Of a stretch of DNA of 12,791 bases, positions 1 to 7,727 are shown piece after piece. The DNA lies in NCBI GenBank assembly GCA_027489835.1, contig JAIXZF010000411.1, positions 1 through 12,791 of the forward strand, in the 5' to 3' direction. Every line of letters starts with the position of its first letter. The first letter of the stretch is position 1. The stretch is from Hyphomicrobiales bacterium. GTDB lineage: Bacteria; Pseudomonadota; Alphaproteobacteria; Rhizobiales; Beijerinckiaceae. Position numbers and translations under genes: made by a program. The notes beneath the pieces were generated by a model. It was not told the origin of the DNA and searched no databases. It saw only the letters and a list, made by a program, of their open reading frames with translations.

Positions 1-82
1 GCACTTCGTCGACGTGGTGTGGCTGTTCCTCTTCGCCGCCATCTATGTCTGGGGCGCCGGAGCGCACGCCGCGGCCCATTGA
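1..82 (+). CDS. ctaE: Cytochrome c oxidase subunit III, C-terminal end (partial)
   Basis: Only the last 26 codons are inside the window; the reading frame starts at base 2 and ends at TGA 80-82. The visible peptide begins HFVDVVWLFLFAAIYVWG, the hallmark last transmembrane helix of subunit III of aa3-type heme-copper oxidases, followed by a short Ala/His-rich tail. Subunit III is an integral membrane protein that stabilises the catalytic core of complex IV. The downstream neighbours, a DUF983 membrane protein and the assembly factor SURF1, fit an alphaproteobacterial cox cluster. A strong hairpin with a T-run follows the stop, so this gene probably ends a transcript or is partly terminated. 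The call rests on a short peptide but the motif is distinctive. Confidence 0.88.
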   Translation, partial: HFVDVVWLFLFAAIYVWGAGAHAAAH

Positions 83-108
83 GCCAACCGGCGAGACGAT
101 CAGCTTTC

Positions 109-133
109 GGGGCGGCTCCTTGCCGCCCCTTTT
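109..133 (+). terminator. Intrinsic terminator after ctaE
   Basis: There is a perfect 8-bp GC-rich stem, GGGGCGGC (109-116) and GCCGCCCC (122-129), with the five-base loop TCCTT and TTTT directly after it (130-133). It lies 26 bases past the ctaE stop and 19 bases before the DUF983 start. It could end the cox transcript completely or act as a partial terminator that lowers DUF983-SURF1 expression relative to the oxidase subunits. Confidence 0.75.
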
Positions 134-152
134 CCGTTTCAGGGATGCCGAG

Positions 153-512
153 ATGACAGCGCCATCGCCCTACTCGACCGGCCTCGCCTGCCGCTGCCCC
201 CGCTGCGGGGAAGGCAAGCTGTTCGACGGCTTCCTGAAGCTCAGGCCTTCCTGCGCAGCGTGCGGGCTCGATCTCGCCTTTGCCGACTCAGCCGACGGGC
301 CGGCCGTCATCATCATGTTCATCGCCGGCTTCGCCATTGTCGGCGGGGTGCTGGCGCTGGAGATGGCCTATGAGCCACCAGCCTGGGTGCATCTCGTCAT
401 CTGGCTGCCGCTCACCGTGGCGCTGTGCCTGGCGCTGCTCAGGCCGATGAAGGGCCTCGCGGTCTCGCTGCAATACGCGCGGGATGCTGGCGAGGGACGG
501 CTCGGCAAATGA
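153..512 (+). CDS. DUF983 zinc-ribbon membrane protein
   Basis: This 119-residue protein has a cysteine-rich N-terminus followed by two membrane helices. Cysteines at 13, 15 and 18 (CRCPRCGEG) and at 34 and 37 (CAACG) form a probable CxxC...CxxC zinc ribbon. The hydrophobic stretches are about residues 51-71 and 78-97. This is the DUF983 pattern; the family has no settled function but is found beside oxidase genes in alphaproteobacteria. An in-frame ATG lies upstream at 45, but it falls inside ctaE. ATG 153 is preferred because AGGGA at 141-145 gives a ribosome site and because it places the ribbon near the N-terminus as in the family. The stop overlaps the SURF1 start (ATGA, 509-512), implying translational coupling. 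A role in oxidase assembly or metal handling is inference from the neighbours. Confidence 0.85.
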   Translation: MTAPSPYSTGLACRCPRCGEGKLFDGFLKLRPSCAACGLDLAFADSADGPAVIIMFIAGFAIVGGVLALEMAYEPPAWVHLVIWLPLTVALCLALLRPMKGLAVSLQYARDAGEGRLGK

Positions 513-1288
513 GCGGCGCGGCGCAGGCGGGTCCCCGATCGCCTCGGCTGCTGATCGGCCTCGCCGCGGCGGCCATGGCGATCCTGTGCGGCCTTGGCGC
601 GTGGCAGTTGCAGCGCCGCGAGGAGAAAGGCGCCTTCCTTGCCCGTCTCGCGGCCCAGGCCGAGGCGCCGCCCGCCTCCCTCCCCGCTCGCGAGCGCTGG
701 GCGGGCCTCGACCTCGACAGCGCGGACCTGACACGGGTGACGGCCTCAGGCGAATGGCTACCCGGCGCGACCGCGACCGTGCGCGTCGCGATGGTGCGGC
801 CGGAGGGCGCCGACCGCAGGCCTGGCGGCTTCGGGCGGTACCTGATCGCGGCGCTGCGCCTTCCGGATGGCGGTGTGATTCTCGTCAACCGGGGCTTCGC
901 GCCAGAGGAAGCCCAGGCGGCCCTGCCCGCGCCGTCGGGCCCGGCCACGCTCACCGGCATCCTGCGCAAGCCCGAGCCCTCGAACGCCTTCACCCCCGCG
1001 CCCGACCCGGCGCGGCGCGATTTCCATCTGCGCGATCCTAAAGCCATCGCTTCCGCGCTCGGCGTTGAGGCAGCGCCGTTCATGATCGAGGCCGAACGTG
1101 GGCCAGATCGACAGGCGCTGCCGGTCGGCGTCGACATCCGCGATATGATCGCCCGCGTGCCAAACAACCACCTGCAATACGCCCTGACCTGGTTCGGACT
1201 CGCCGTCACCCTGGCCGGCGTGCTCGCGGCTTTCCTGCGCGCCGGGCGGCGCGCCGGCGCTGGCGCGGGCGGCCGATCCGACCTATAG
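509..1288 (+). CDS. SURF1-family cytochrome c oxidase assembly protein
   Basis: The 259-residue protein has the SURF1 layout: an N-terminal membrane helix (about 13-31) running into GAWQLQRREEK (30-40), a large periplasmic domain carrying VNRGF (126-130), and a C-terminal NNHLQYALTWFGLA (219-232) leading into a second helix (about 225-243). SURF1/Shy1 proteins help insert or retain heme a in subunit I of aa3-type oxidases, and the gene follows ctaE as expected. The start is ATG 509, overlapping the DUF983 stop by four bases; a longer frame opens at 425 but would run deep into DUF983 and place the first helix far from the N-terminus. The C-terminal tail is Gly/Ala/Arg-rich and probably disordered. 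The family call is firm; the heme a role is taken from family knowledge. Confidence 0.94.
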   Translation: MSGAAQAGPRSPRLLIGLAAAAMAILCGLGAWQLQRREEKGAFLARLAAQAEAPPASLPARERWAGLDLDSADLTRVTASGEWLPGATATVRVAMVRPEGADRRPGGFGRYLIAALRLPDGGVILVNRGFAPEEAQAALPAPSGPATLTGILRKPEPSNAFTPAPDPARRDFHLRDPKAIASALGVEAAPFMIEAERGPDRQALPVGVDIRDMIARVPNNHLQYALTWFGLAVTLAGVLAAFLRAGRRAGAGAGGRSDL

Positions 1289-1336
1289 CAAGGCCGGGCG
1301 CCCGCCTCCGGCGCCGTCATCCTCTGGACCAAAGCC

Positions 1337-2752
1337 GTGCTTCACATCTCCACCCGTGGCGAGGCGCCCGCCCTGTCCTTCGCCGATGCCCTGCTCGCCG
1401 GACTGGCGCGCGATGGCGGGCTCTACCTGCCTGAAGCCTATCCCAGCCTCGACCACGCAACGATCGCGTCCTTTGCCGGAAAGCCCTATGCGGCGGTGGC
1501 CGATGCGGTCGTGGGCGCGCTGGCAGACGGCGCCTTCGAGCCTGCCGCACTGACGCGGATGATCGGCGAGGCCTATGCGGGCTTCCGGCATCCGGCCGTG
1601 TGCCCGCTCGTGCAGATCGGCGACAACCTGTTCGTCCAGGAGCTCTTCCACGGACCGACGCTCGCCTTCAAGGACATCGCGATGCAGCTCATCGGGCGCA
1701 TGATGGACCTTGTGCTCACCGCCCGCGGGCAGCGCGCCACCATCGTCGGCGCGACCTCCGGGGACACGGGCGGCGCCGCCATCGAGGCGTTCAAGGGCCT
1801 GTCCCAGGTGGACATCTTCATCCTCTATCCCCATGGCCGCGTTTCGGACGTGCAGCGCCGGCAGATGACGACCGTGGACGCACCGAACGTCCACGCGCTC
1901 GCTATCGACGGCGATTTCGACGACTGCCAAGCGCTGGTGAAGGCGATGTTCAACCATCACGCCTTCCGCGACGAGCTCGGCCTGTCGGGCGTCAACTCGA
2001 TCAACTGGGGCCGGATCGCTGCGCAGACCGTCTACTACTTCACGGCTGCCGCGGCCCTCGGCGGGCCGCACCGGCCGGTGTCATTCTCGGTGCCGACCGG
2101 CAATTTCGGCGACGTGCTGGCCGGCTGGGTCGCCAAGCGCATGGGCCTGCCCGTGGGGCGGCTGATGGTCGCGACCAACGAGAACGACATCCTCGTCCGC
2201 ACGCTCCGCTCCGGCGCCTACCAGATCACGGGCGTCACGCCGACCAGCGCACCGTCAATGGACATCCAGGTGTCGTCCAATTTCGAGCGCCTGCTGTTCG
2301 AGGCGCACGGGCGCGACGCCGCCGCCGTCCGCAGGCTGATGGGCAACCTCGCGCAAGGCCGGCGCTTCGAGGTGGACGAGCCGGCGCTCGGCCGCATCCG
2401 CGCGGAGTTCGACGCGGCGGCGATCGGGGAGACGGCCACGTCCGCCGAGATCGAGCGGGTCTGGCGCGAAGCCGGTTACCTGCTCGACCCGCACACCGCG
2501 ATCGGCGTCGCGGCCGCGCGCGACGCGCTTCGTGCCGATCCGGCGACCCCGATGGTCGTGCTCGGCACGGCGCATCCGGCCAAGTTCCCCGCGGCGGTGA
2601 AGGCCGCATCGGGGGTCCACCCGCCCTTGCCGGCGCATCTGTCGGATCTGCTGGACCGGCCGGAGGTGTTCACGCGGCTTCCCAACGCGCAGAGCGATGT
2701 GGAGCGGTTCATCCGGCGCTCGGCCCGGGCGGTCAAGGGCGCTGCGGCATGA
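1337..2752 (+). CDS. thrC: Threonine synthase
   Basis: This is threonine synthase (EC 4.2.3.1), 471 residues, the PLP enzyme that converts O-phospho-L-homoserine to L-threonine and phosphate in the cytoplasm. The N-terminus (LHISTRGEAP) is typical. The PLP lysine is K112 in GPTLAFKDIAMQ, and the phosphate-binding loop is ATSGDTGGAA (139-148). PTGNFGDVLAG and the late TAHPAKFP segment also match the family, and the length is normal. The start is GTG 1337; no in-frame ATG fits the conserved N-terminus, and the ribosome site is weak. It lies 48 bases after SURF1 and overlaps the following M16 peptidase by ATGA (2749-2752). The previous pathway enzyme, ThrB, is at the far right of the window on the other strand. 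Confidence 0.97.
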   Translation: MLHISTRGEAPALSFADALLAGLARDGGLYLPEAYPSLDHATIASFAGKPYAAVADAVVGALADGAFEPAALTRMIGEAYAGFRHPAVCPLVQIGDNLFVQELFHGPTLAFKDIAMQLIGRMMDLVLTARGQRATIVGATSGDTGGAAIEAFKGLSQVDIFILYPHGRVSDVQRRQMTTVDAPNVHALAIDGDFDDCQALVKAMFNHHAFRDELGLSGVNSINWGRIAAQTVYYFTAAAALGGPHRPVSFSVPTGNFGDVLAGWVAKRMGLPVGRLMVATNENDILVRTLRSGAYQITGVTPTSAPSMDIQVSSNFERLLFEAHGRDAAAVRRLMGNLAQGRRFEVDEPALGRIRAEFDAAAIGETATSAEIERVWREAGYLLDPHTAIGVAAARDALRADPATPMVVLGTAHPAKFPAAVKAASGVHPPLPAHLSDLLDRPEVFTRLPNAQSDVERFIRRSARAVKGAAA

Positions 2753-4047
2753 CGGCCATGGTCATGCCCGGCGACGAAGATGTGCGCGTCACCACCCTGC
2801 CCTCCGGGCTCAGGGTGGTGTCCGAGCGCATGAACCATGCCTCCACGGTCTCGCTCGGCGTCTGGATCGGCGCCGGCTCGCGCGACGAGGCCACCAATCA
2901 GCACGGGCTCGCGCATCTGCTCGAGCACATGGCCTTCAAGGGCACGGCGCGGCGCAGCGCGCGGCAGATCGCCGAGGAGATCGAGGCCGTGGGCGGCGAC
3001 ATCAACGCCGCCACCAGCATCGAATACACCTGCTACACGGCCCGCTCGCTGGAGGAGGATCTGCCGCTCGCCATCGACGTGCTGGCCGACATCCTGCTGA
3101 ATTCCAGCTTCGCGGCCGACGAGTTGGCGCGCGAGAAGGGCGTCATCCTGCAGGAGATCGCCGCCGTCGAGGACACGCCCGACGACCTCGTCTACGACAT
3201 GTTCATGGCGCGCGTCTTCGCCGAACAGCCCCTCGGCCGGCCGATCCTCGGGACACCCGAAACGGTGGGCAGCTTCGACGCCGACGCGATCCGCGCCTAT
3301 CTGGCGGAGCACTACACGGCCGGGAACATGGTCGTCGCGGCCGCGGGAGCAGTCGATCACGCAACGCTCGTGGCCCTGTCCGAGAGCGCCTTCGCCGCAC
3401 TGCCGCGCAGCGCCGCCGCGCGCCCGATCCATGTCCCGGCGTCCTACACCGGCGGGGAGACGCGGCGGGTGGTGCGCACGGACCAGAGCCATCTTGTGCT
3501 CGGCTTCCGGGGCGCGCCCTTCACTGGAGGCGGCCATTATCCGCTGCAGGTCCTGGCCACGGTCATGGGCGGCGGCCTGTCGTCGCGGCTGTTCCAGGAG
3601 GTGCGCGAGTCGCGGGGCCTCGCCTACGCCATCGACGCCTTCCATTGGGCCTTCACCGACACCGGCGTATTCGGCATCGGCGCGGGCGCGGCGCCGAAGG
3701 ACATTCCCGAACTCGTTCGAGTCGCGATGCACTGCCTGCGGGACGCCGGCCAGACCGTGACCGAGGACGAAGTCCAGAGGGCCCGGGCGCAGATGAAGGT
3801 CGGCCTGCTCGGCGCGCTGGAGACGCCCGGCGGGCGGGTCGAGCAGCTGGCGCGGCAGGTGCTGACCTTCGGGCGGGTCATCTCGCGCGGGGAGATCGCG
3901 GCCCGGATCGAGGCGGTGACGGCCGGGGATGTGCGCGCCGCGGCGCTCGGCGTGCTCGCCTCGCCGCCCACGCTCTCCATGGTCGGGCCGAAAATTCGCC
4001 CCGGAGATTTGAAGCTTGCCGACCTGACCGCTTCGGGCGCACACTGA
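2749..4047 (+). CDS. M16 zinc metallopeptidase, mitochondrial-processing-peptidase-like
   Basis: The 432-residue protein belongs to the M16 (pitrilysin/MPP beta-like) peptidases. The inverted zinc motif HLLEH is at residues 56-60 (H56 and H60 as metal ligands, E59 catalytic), and the third ligand is E136, 76 residues after H60, the spacing seen in active members. The glycine-rich segment GGGLSSRLFQEVRESRGLAY, typical of the C-terminal half of MPP-like proteins, follows. No signal peptide is visible, so it is probably cytoplasmic. Bacterial homologues such as the Rickettsia enzyme resemble the mitochondrial presequence protease, but their native substrates are unclear. ATG 2749 is chosen because it overlaps the thrC stop; ATGs at 2758 and 2764 are also possible. 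All catalytic residues are present, so activity is expected. Confidence 0.95.
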   Translation: MTAMVMPGDEDVRVTTLPSGLRVVSERMNHASTVSLGVWIGAGSRDEATNQHGLAHLLEHMAFKGTARRSARQIAEEIEAVGGDINAATSIEYTCYTARSLEEDLPLAIDVLADILLNSSFAADELAREKGVILQEIAAVEDTPDDLVYDMFMARVFAEQPLGRPILGTPETVGSFDADAIRAYLAEHYTAGNMVVAAAGAVDHATLVALSESAFAALPRSAAARPIHVPASYTGGETRRVVRTDQSHLVLGFRGAPFTGGGHYPLQVLATVMGGGLSSRLFQEVRESRGLAYAIDAFHWAFTDTGVFGIGAGAAPKDIPELVRVAMHCLRDAGQTVTEDEVQRARAQMKVGLLGALETPGGRVEQLARQVLTFGRVISRGEIAARIEAVTAGDVRAAALGVLASPPTLSMVGPKIRPGDLKLADLTASGAH

Positions 4048-4068
4048 AGCCCCTCAACGGCATCCCCC

Positions 4069-4656
4069 ATGGCCCTCTTCCGCTTCGCAGCCGATACCAC
4101 GCCTCGCGTCCAGATCAAGGGCGATGGGGTGATGCTGCGCGCGCCGGTGCTGGAGGACCATGAGGAGTGGGCCAGCCTGAGGACGCGCAGCAGGGCTTTC
4201 CTCGAGCCGTGGGAGCCGCTGTGGAGCGAGGAGGATCTCACCCGCCGCGCCTTCCGCCAGCGCGTGAAGCGCGCCGCCGTGGAAGCGGACGCCGACGAGG
4301 CCTACGCCTTCCTGATCTTCCGCATGCAGGACCAGGCGCTGGTCGGAGGCGTCACGCTGGGGCTCGTCAGGCGCGGGGTCGCGCAGGCCTGCACCATGGG
4401 CTACTGGCTCGGCGAGCCCTATGGCGGGCAGGGCTACATGACACGGGCGGTCAAGGCCGTGGCACGGCACGCCTTCGACGATCTGCACCTGCGCCGCATC
4501 GAGGCCGCGTGCCTGCCGTCCAACCATCGGTCCCGGGCCCTGCTGGAGCGCGTCGGCTTCCAGCGCGAGGGCTTCGCGCGCCAGTATCTGTGCATCGCAG
4601 GTCGGTGGGAGGATCACCTGCTGTATGCGCAGCTCGCCTCCGACCCGCGCCGATAA
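4069..4656 (+). CDS. GNAT acetyltransferase, RimJ type
   Basis: The 195-residue protein has the GNAT fold signatures of the RimJ/RimL group, which transfer acetyl from acetyl-CoA to protein N-termini or other amines. The N-terminal part reads GDGVMLRAPVLEDHEEW, followed by a FLEPWEP segment. The acetyl-CoA pyrophosphate loop is YGGQGYMTRAV, and RRIEAACLPSN followed by RALLERVGFQREG is the characteristic C-terminal half. The closing ARQYLCIAGRWEDHLLYA is very typical of the alphaproteobacterial RimJ-like group. The start at ATG 4069 keeps the usual lead-in before GDGVMLR; no strong ribosome site is visible. It lies 21 bases after the M16 gene and is probably in the same transcript. The true substrate cannot be read from the sequence, so the gene symbol is left empty. 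Confidence 0.92.
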   Translation: MALFRFAADTTPRVQIKGDGVMLRAPVLEDHEEWASLRTRSRAFLEPWEPLWSEEDLTRRAFRQRVKRAAVEADADEAYAFLIFRMQDQALVGGVTLGLVRRGVAQACTMGYWLGEPYGGQGYMTRAVKAVARHAFDDLHLRRIEAACLPSNHRSRALLERVGFQREGFARQYLCIAGRWEDHLLYAQLASDPRR

Positions 4657-4677
4657 CTGTGGCTGGACAGTTCAGCC
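4655..4677 (+). repeat. Overlapping alternative small hairpins at the acetyltransferase stop
   Basis: AACTGT (4655-4660) and ACAGTT (4667-4672) are a perfect inverted repeat around GGCTGG; the first arm overlaps the TAA stop. A second stem, GGCTG (4661-4665) with CAGCC (4673-4677), uses the same bases, so the two cannot form together. There is no T-run. The rest of the 151-base spacer up to 4807 holds only a possible -35-like TTGACG at 4710-4715 with no good -10 partner. Function is unknown; it may be chance. Confidence 0.35.
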
Positions 4678-4807
4678 GCCTTGCCCTCGCCATGAGCTGT
4701 GGGTACCAGTTGACGCAAGTGACCGGGCCAGAACCAGCGATCGGAACGACCCGCGCAGAACGGCCCTCCCGGGCCATCCGTCCAAGGCATCAGGCTTCCA
4801 CGATCCC

Positions 4808-7690
4808 GTGCGTTCTCTGACCCTCATCAAGCGCCTGCTGCTCGGCCTTCTGCTGGCGGCCGCGACCGGACAGGCCGCGCTGGCGATCGAGGCCGTGCGG
4901 GTGCCCGTCGACGTGCCGGCGCTGGACCTGACCAACAGCGTCACGCGCAACCGCTCCGACGGCGACGTCATCCAGATTTCGACCGCACCGGGCGCGGACG
5001 GCATCGTGCGGCGCATCGCGGTCCGCGCGCGCGAACAGGGCTCGCGGCCCGACTGGATCGTCTTCGCGCTCAAGAACGACTCCGACGAGCAGATCGACCG
5101 CCTCCTGGTCGCGCCTTTCCACAGGCTGATCGGCTCGGGCGTCATCTGGCCCGATCTCGGCTCGTCTCGCATCGAGGCGGTGACGGCAAGCCAGGGCCTC
5201 AGGCCCGAGCGCGAGGAAAGCGCGGAGGCCGACGTCTTCCTGATCACGCTCGACCCCGGCGCCACGATCACCTTCGTCGCCGAACTGCAGAGCAGCAGGC
5301 TGCCCCAGCTCTATCTGTGGGAGCCCGACGCCTACCGCCAGAAGCTGAACGGCCTGACGCTGTACAAGGGCATCGTCATCGGCATCGCCGGGCTGGTGGC
5401 GCTGTTCCTCACCATCACCTTCGTGGTGAAGGGCGCGGTGATCTTCCCGGCCTCGGCGGCGCTCGCCTGGGCGGTCCTTGCCTATGCCGGGCTGGATTTC
5501 GGCTTTTTCCAGCGCATCTTCCCGCTCTCGCCCTCCGCCGAGCGGATCTACCGCGCCGGAGCGGAGGCGGTGCTCGCCGCGACGCTTCTGGTGTTCCTCT
5601 TCGCCTATCTCAACCTCGCGCGCTGGCACGTCCGCTATGGGCACATCACGGCAGCGTGGCTCATCGGCCTCGCGGGCCTTATCGCGCTCGCCGTGTTCGA
5701 CCCGCCGGTGGCCTCCGGCGTTGCGCGGATGTCGATCGCCGCCATCGCCGCCATCGGCTTCGTGCTCGTGCTGCACCTCGCCACGCACGGCTACGACCGC
5801 GCCATCATGCTGATCCCCACCTGGTTCCTGCTCTGCGTCTGGGTCACGGCCGCGGCCTTCACGGTGTCGGGCCTGCTGACGCGCGACCTCGTGCCTCCGG
5901 CGCTGATCGGCGGCCTCGTGCTCCTCGTCATCCTGATCGGCTTCACGGTGCTGCAGCACGCCATCGCAGGCGGCGGCATGGCCTCGGGCGTCATCACAGA
6001 TGCTGAGCGCAAGGCGCTGGCGCTGACCGGCTCGGGCGACGTGGTGTTCGACTGGGATGTGAGCGCCGACAAAGTCCATGTCTCGCCCGAGCTCGAAGCC
6101 TCGCTGGGGCTCGCGCCCGGCTCGCTGGCCGGGCAGGCGGCGCGATGGCTTGACCATCTGCACCCGGCCGACCGCGATGCGTGGCGCATGACGCTGGCCG
6201 GCCTGATCGAGCATCGCCGCGGGCGCATCAATCTCGATCTCAGGCTCAGGGCCGCGAGCGGGCCTTATCACTGGCACCTCGTGAAGGCGCGCCCGATCAT
6301 GGGATCGGACGGAGAGGTGATCCGCGTCGTCGGCACGATCACGGACGTCACCGACGAGCGGCTGGCGCAGGAGCGCCTGATGCACGATGCGGTTCACGAC
6401 AACCTCACGGGGCTGCCGAACCGCCAGCTCTTCCAGGATCGGCTCGAGGCGGCGCTCGGCCTCGCGCGCCTCGACGACCTTCTCAGGCCCACCGTGATCA
6501 CCGTCGATCTCGACCGCTTCAAGGAGGTCAACGAATCCGTCGGCATGGCGGCCGGCGATTCGATACTGCTCACCATTGCCAGGCGCCTTGCGCGCCTCCT
6601 CCGGCCGCAGGACACGCTGGCCCGCGTGGCCGGCGACGAGTTTGCCCTGATCATCCTGTCCGAGCGAGAGCCGGAACGCCTGACGCAGCTCAGTGAGCTC
6701 ATCAGGCGCGCCGTCAACACGCCGATCACCTATTCCGGCCGCGAGATCTTCATGACCGCGTCAATCGGCATGACCTTCTATGACGGCGCCGCCAACACGC
6801 GACGCGACGATGTGCTGAAGAACGCCGAGCTCGCCATGGTCCAGGCCAAGCGACAGGGCGGCGACCGCGTCGAGACCTTCAGGCCATCAATGCGGACCGA
6901 CCGCAACGACCGGCTGGCGCTCGAGAGCGACCTGCGCCGGGCGCTGGAGCGCAACGAGCTCAAGGTCTATTTCCAGCCCATCGTCAGGCTCGAGGACCGC
7001 ACCATCGCCGGCTTCGAGGCGCTGCTGCGCTGGGACCACCCGAAGGAAGGACGCATCCCGCCGCATGTCTTCATCCCGGTGGCGGAGGAGACGGGGCTCA
7101 TCGTCGAGCTCGGGGCGTTCGTGCTCGAACGCACGGCGCGCGAGCTTTCGGCCTGGCAGGCGGCGCTCGACGTCGATCCGCCGGTGTTCGCCTCGGTCAA
7201 CATCTCCAGCCGCCAATTGCTGCGGCATGATCTGCTGCACGACGTGAAGATGGCGCTCGGCCGCCACCGCGTCCTGCCGCAGACGCTGAAGCTGGAGCTG
7301 ACCGAGAGCCTCGTCATGGAAAATCCAGAGTATGCGGCGCAAATGCTGGCGCGGATCAGGGCGCTGGGCGCCGGCCTCTCGCTCGACGATTTCGGCACCG
7401 GGTATTCATCGCTCGCCTATCTCGAGCGCTTCCCGTTCGACACCATCAAGATCGACCAGAGCTTCGTCAGGCAGATGTCGAAGGGCAAGCAGCCGGTGAT
7501 CCTGCGCTCGATCCTCGCTTTGGCCGCCGACCTCGGAATGGACGTGGTGGCCGAGGGGGTCGAAAGCGAATCCGACGCGATCGAGCTGTTCCAGATGGGC
7601 GCGCAGTATGCGCAGGGCTTCGCTTTCGGCGAGCCGATGAGCGCGGGCGAAGCGCGGCGTCTTGTCGGCGCCGTGGAGAAGGCGGCCTGA
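4808..7690 (+). CDS. Membrane c-di-GMP sensor: 7TM-PAS-GGDEF-EAL
   Basis: GTG 4808 gives 960 residues. A signal peptide (1-26, ending QAALA) leads to a periplasmic domain (about 27-180), then seven hydrophobic helices (about 185-388) in the style of 7TMR-DISM sensors. A PAS domain follows (about 403-522), then GGDEF (about 525-690) and EAL (about 701-950). The GGDEF signature is AGDEF (608-612), one change from canonical, with an intact inhibitory RxxD site RPQD (599-602). The EAL domain keeps the expected catalytic set: E737, N798, E833, D860, D861, K881, E916 and Q936. It should therefore hydrolyse c-di-GMP, while the GGDEF half may be an active cyclase or a GTP-binding regulator. A longer frame opens at ATG 4625, but that lies inside the upstream gene and would bury the signal peptide. 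The ribosome site at GTG is weak, so the start is moderately sure. The periplasmic ligand is unknown. Confidence 0.92.
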   Translation: MRSLTLIKRLLLGLLLAAATGQAALAIEAVRVPVDVPALDLTNSVTRNRSDGDVIQISTAPGADGIVRRIAVRAREQGSRPDWIVFALKNDSDEQIDRLLVAPFHRLIGSGVIWPDLGSSRIEAVTASQGLRPEREESAEADVFLITLDPGATITFVAELQSSRLPQLYLWEPDAYRQKLNGLTLYKGIVIGIAGLVALFLTITFVVKGAVIFPASAALAWAVLAYAGLDFGFFQRIFPLSPSAERIYRAGAEAVLAATLLVFLFAYLNLARWHVRYGHITAAWLIGLAGLIALAVFDPPVASGVARMSIAAIAAIGFVLVLHLATHGYDRAIMLIPTWFLLCVWVTAAAFTVSGLLTRDLVPPALIGGLVLLVILIGFTVLQHAIAGGGMASGVITDAERKALALTGSGDVVFDWDVSADKVHVSPELEASLGLAPGSLAGQAARWLDHLHPADRDAWRMTLAGLIEHRRGRINLDLRLRAASGPYHWHLVKARPIMGSDGEVIRVVGTITDVTDERLAQERLMHDAVHDNLTGLPNRQLFQDRLEAALGLARLDDLLRPTVITVDLDRFKEVNESVGMAAGDSILLTIARRLARLLRPQDTLARVAGDEFALIILSEREPERLTQLSELIRRAVNTPITYSGREIFMTASIGMTFYDGAANTRRDDVLKNAELAMVQAKRQGGDRVETFRPSMRTDRNDRLALESDLRRALERNELKVYFQPIVRLEDRTIAGFEALLRWDHPKEGRIPPHVFIPVAEETGLIVELGAFVLERTARELSAWQAALDVDPPVFASVNISSRQLLRHDLLHDVKMALGRHRVLPQTLKLELTESLVMENPEYAAQMLARIRALGAGLSLDDFGTGYSSLAYLERFPFDTIKIDQSFVRQMSKGKQPVILRSILALAADLGMDVVAEGVESESDAIELFQMGAQYAQGFAFGEPMSAGEARRLVGAVEKAA

Positions 7691-7702
7691 CCCCGAGCGA
7701 CG

Positions 7703-7727
7703 GCCGGCCCGCTCAGGCGCGGCCGGC
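7703..7727. terminator. GC-rich hairpin at the convergent EAL/yqgE junction
   Basis: GCCGGCC (7703-7709) and GGCCGGC (7721-7727) form a perfect 7-bp stem around an 11-base loop that contains the yqgE stop codon. It sits where two genes converge and could stop transcription from both sides, although neither side has a T-run, so Rho-independent activity is uncertain. Confidence 0.4.

Noticed and set aside
1600..2748. Upstream extension of the M16 reading frame through thrC
   Set aside because: The extension translates as Arg-rich shadow sequence; thrC is certain in another frame, and the ATGA overlap at 2749 gives a natural start.
2476..4044. Long open frame on the minus strand (522 codons) opposite the M16 peptidase
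   Set aside because: Its translation is low-complexity and Arg/Gly/His-rich with no recognisable domain, and the plus strand carries a complete M16 protein with all catalytic residues. It is a typical high-GC antisense shadow.
4625..4807. N-terminal extension of the GGDEF-EAL protein from ATG 4625
   Set aside because: It overlaps the acetyltransferase gene, shows no family resemblance and would place the signal peptide about 60 residues inside the protein.
4790..6397. Long open frame on the minus strand (535 codons) opposite the membrane c-di-GMP gene
   Set aside because: The peptide is dominated by charged low-complexity sequence, while the opposite strand encodes a signal peptide, seven helices and PAS in the correct order.
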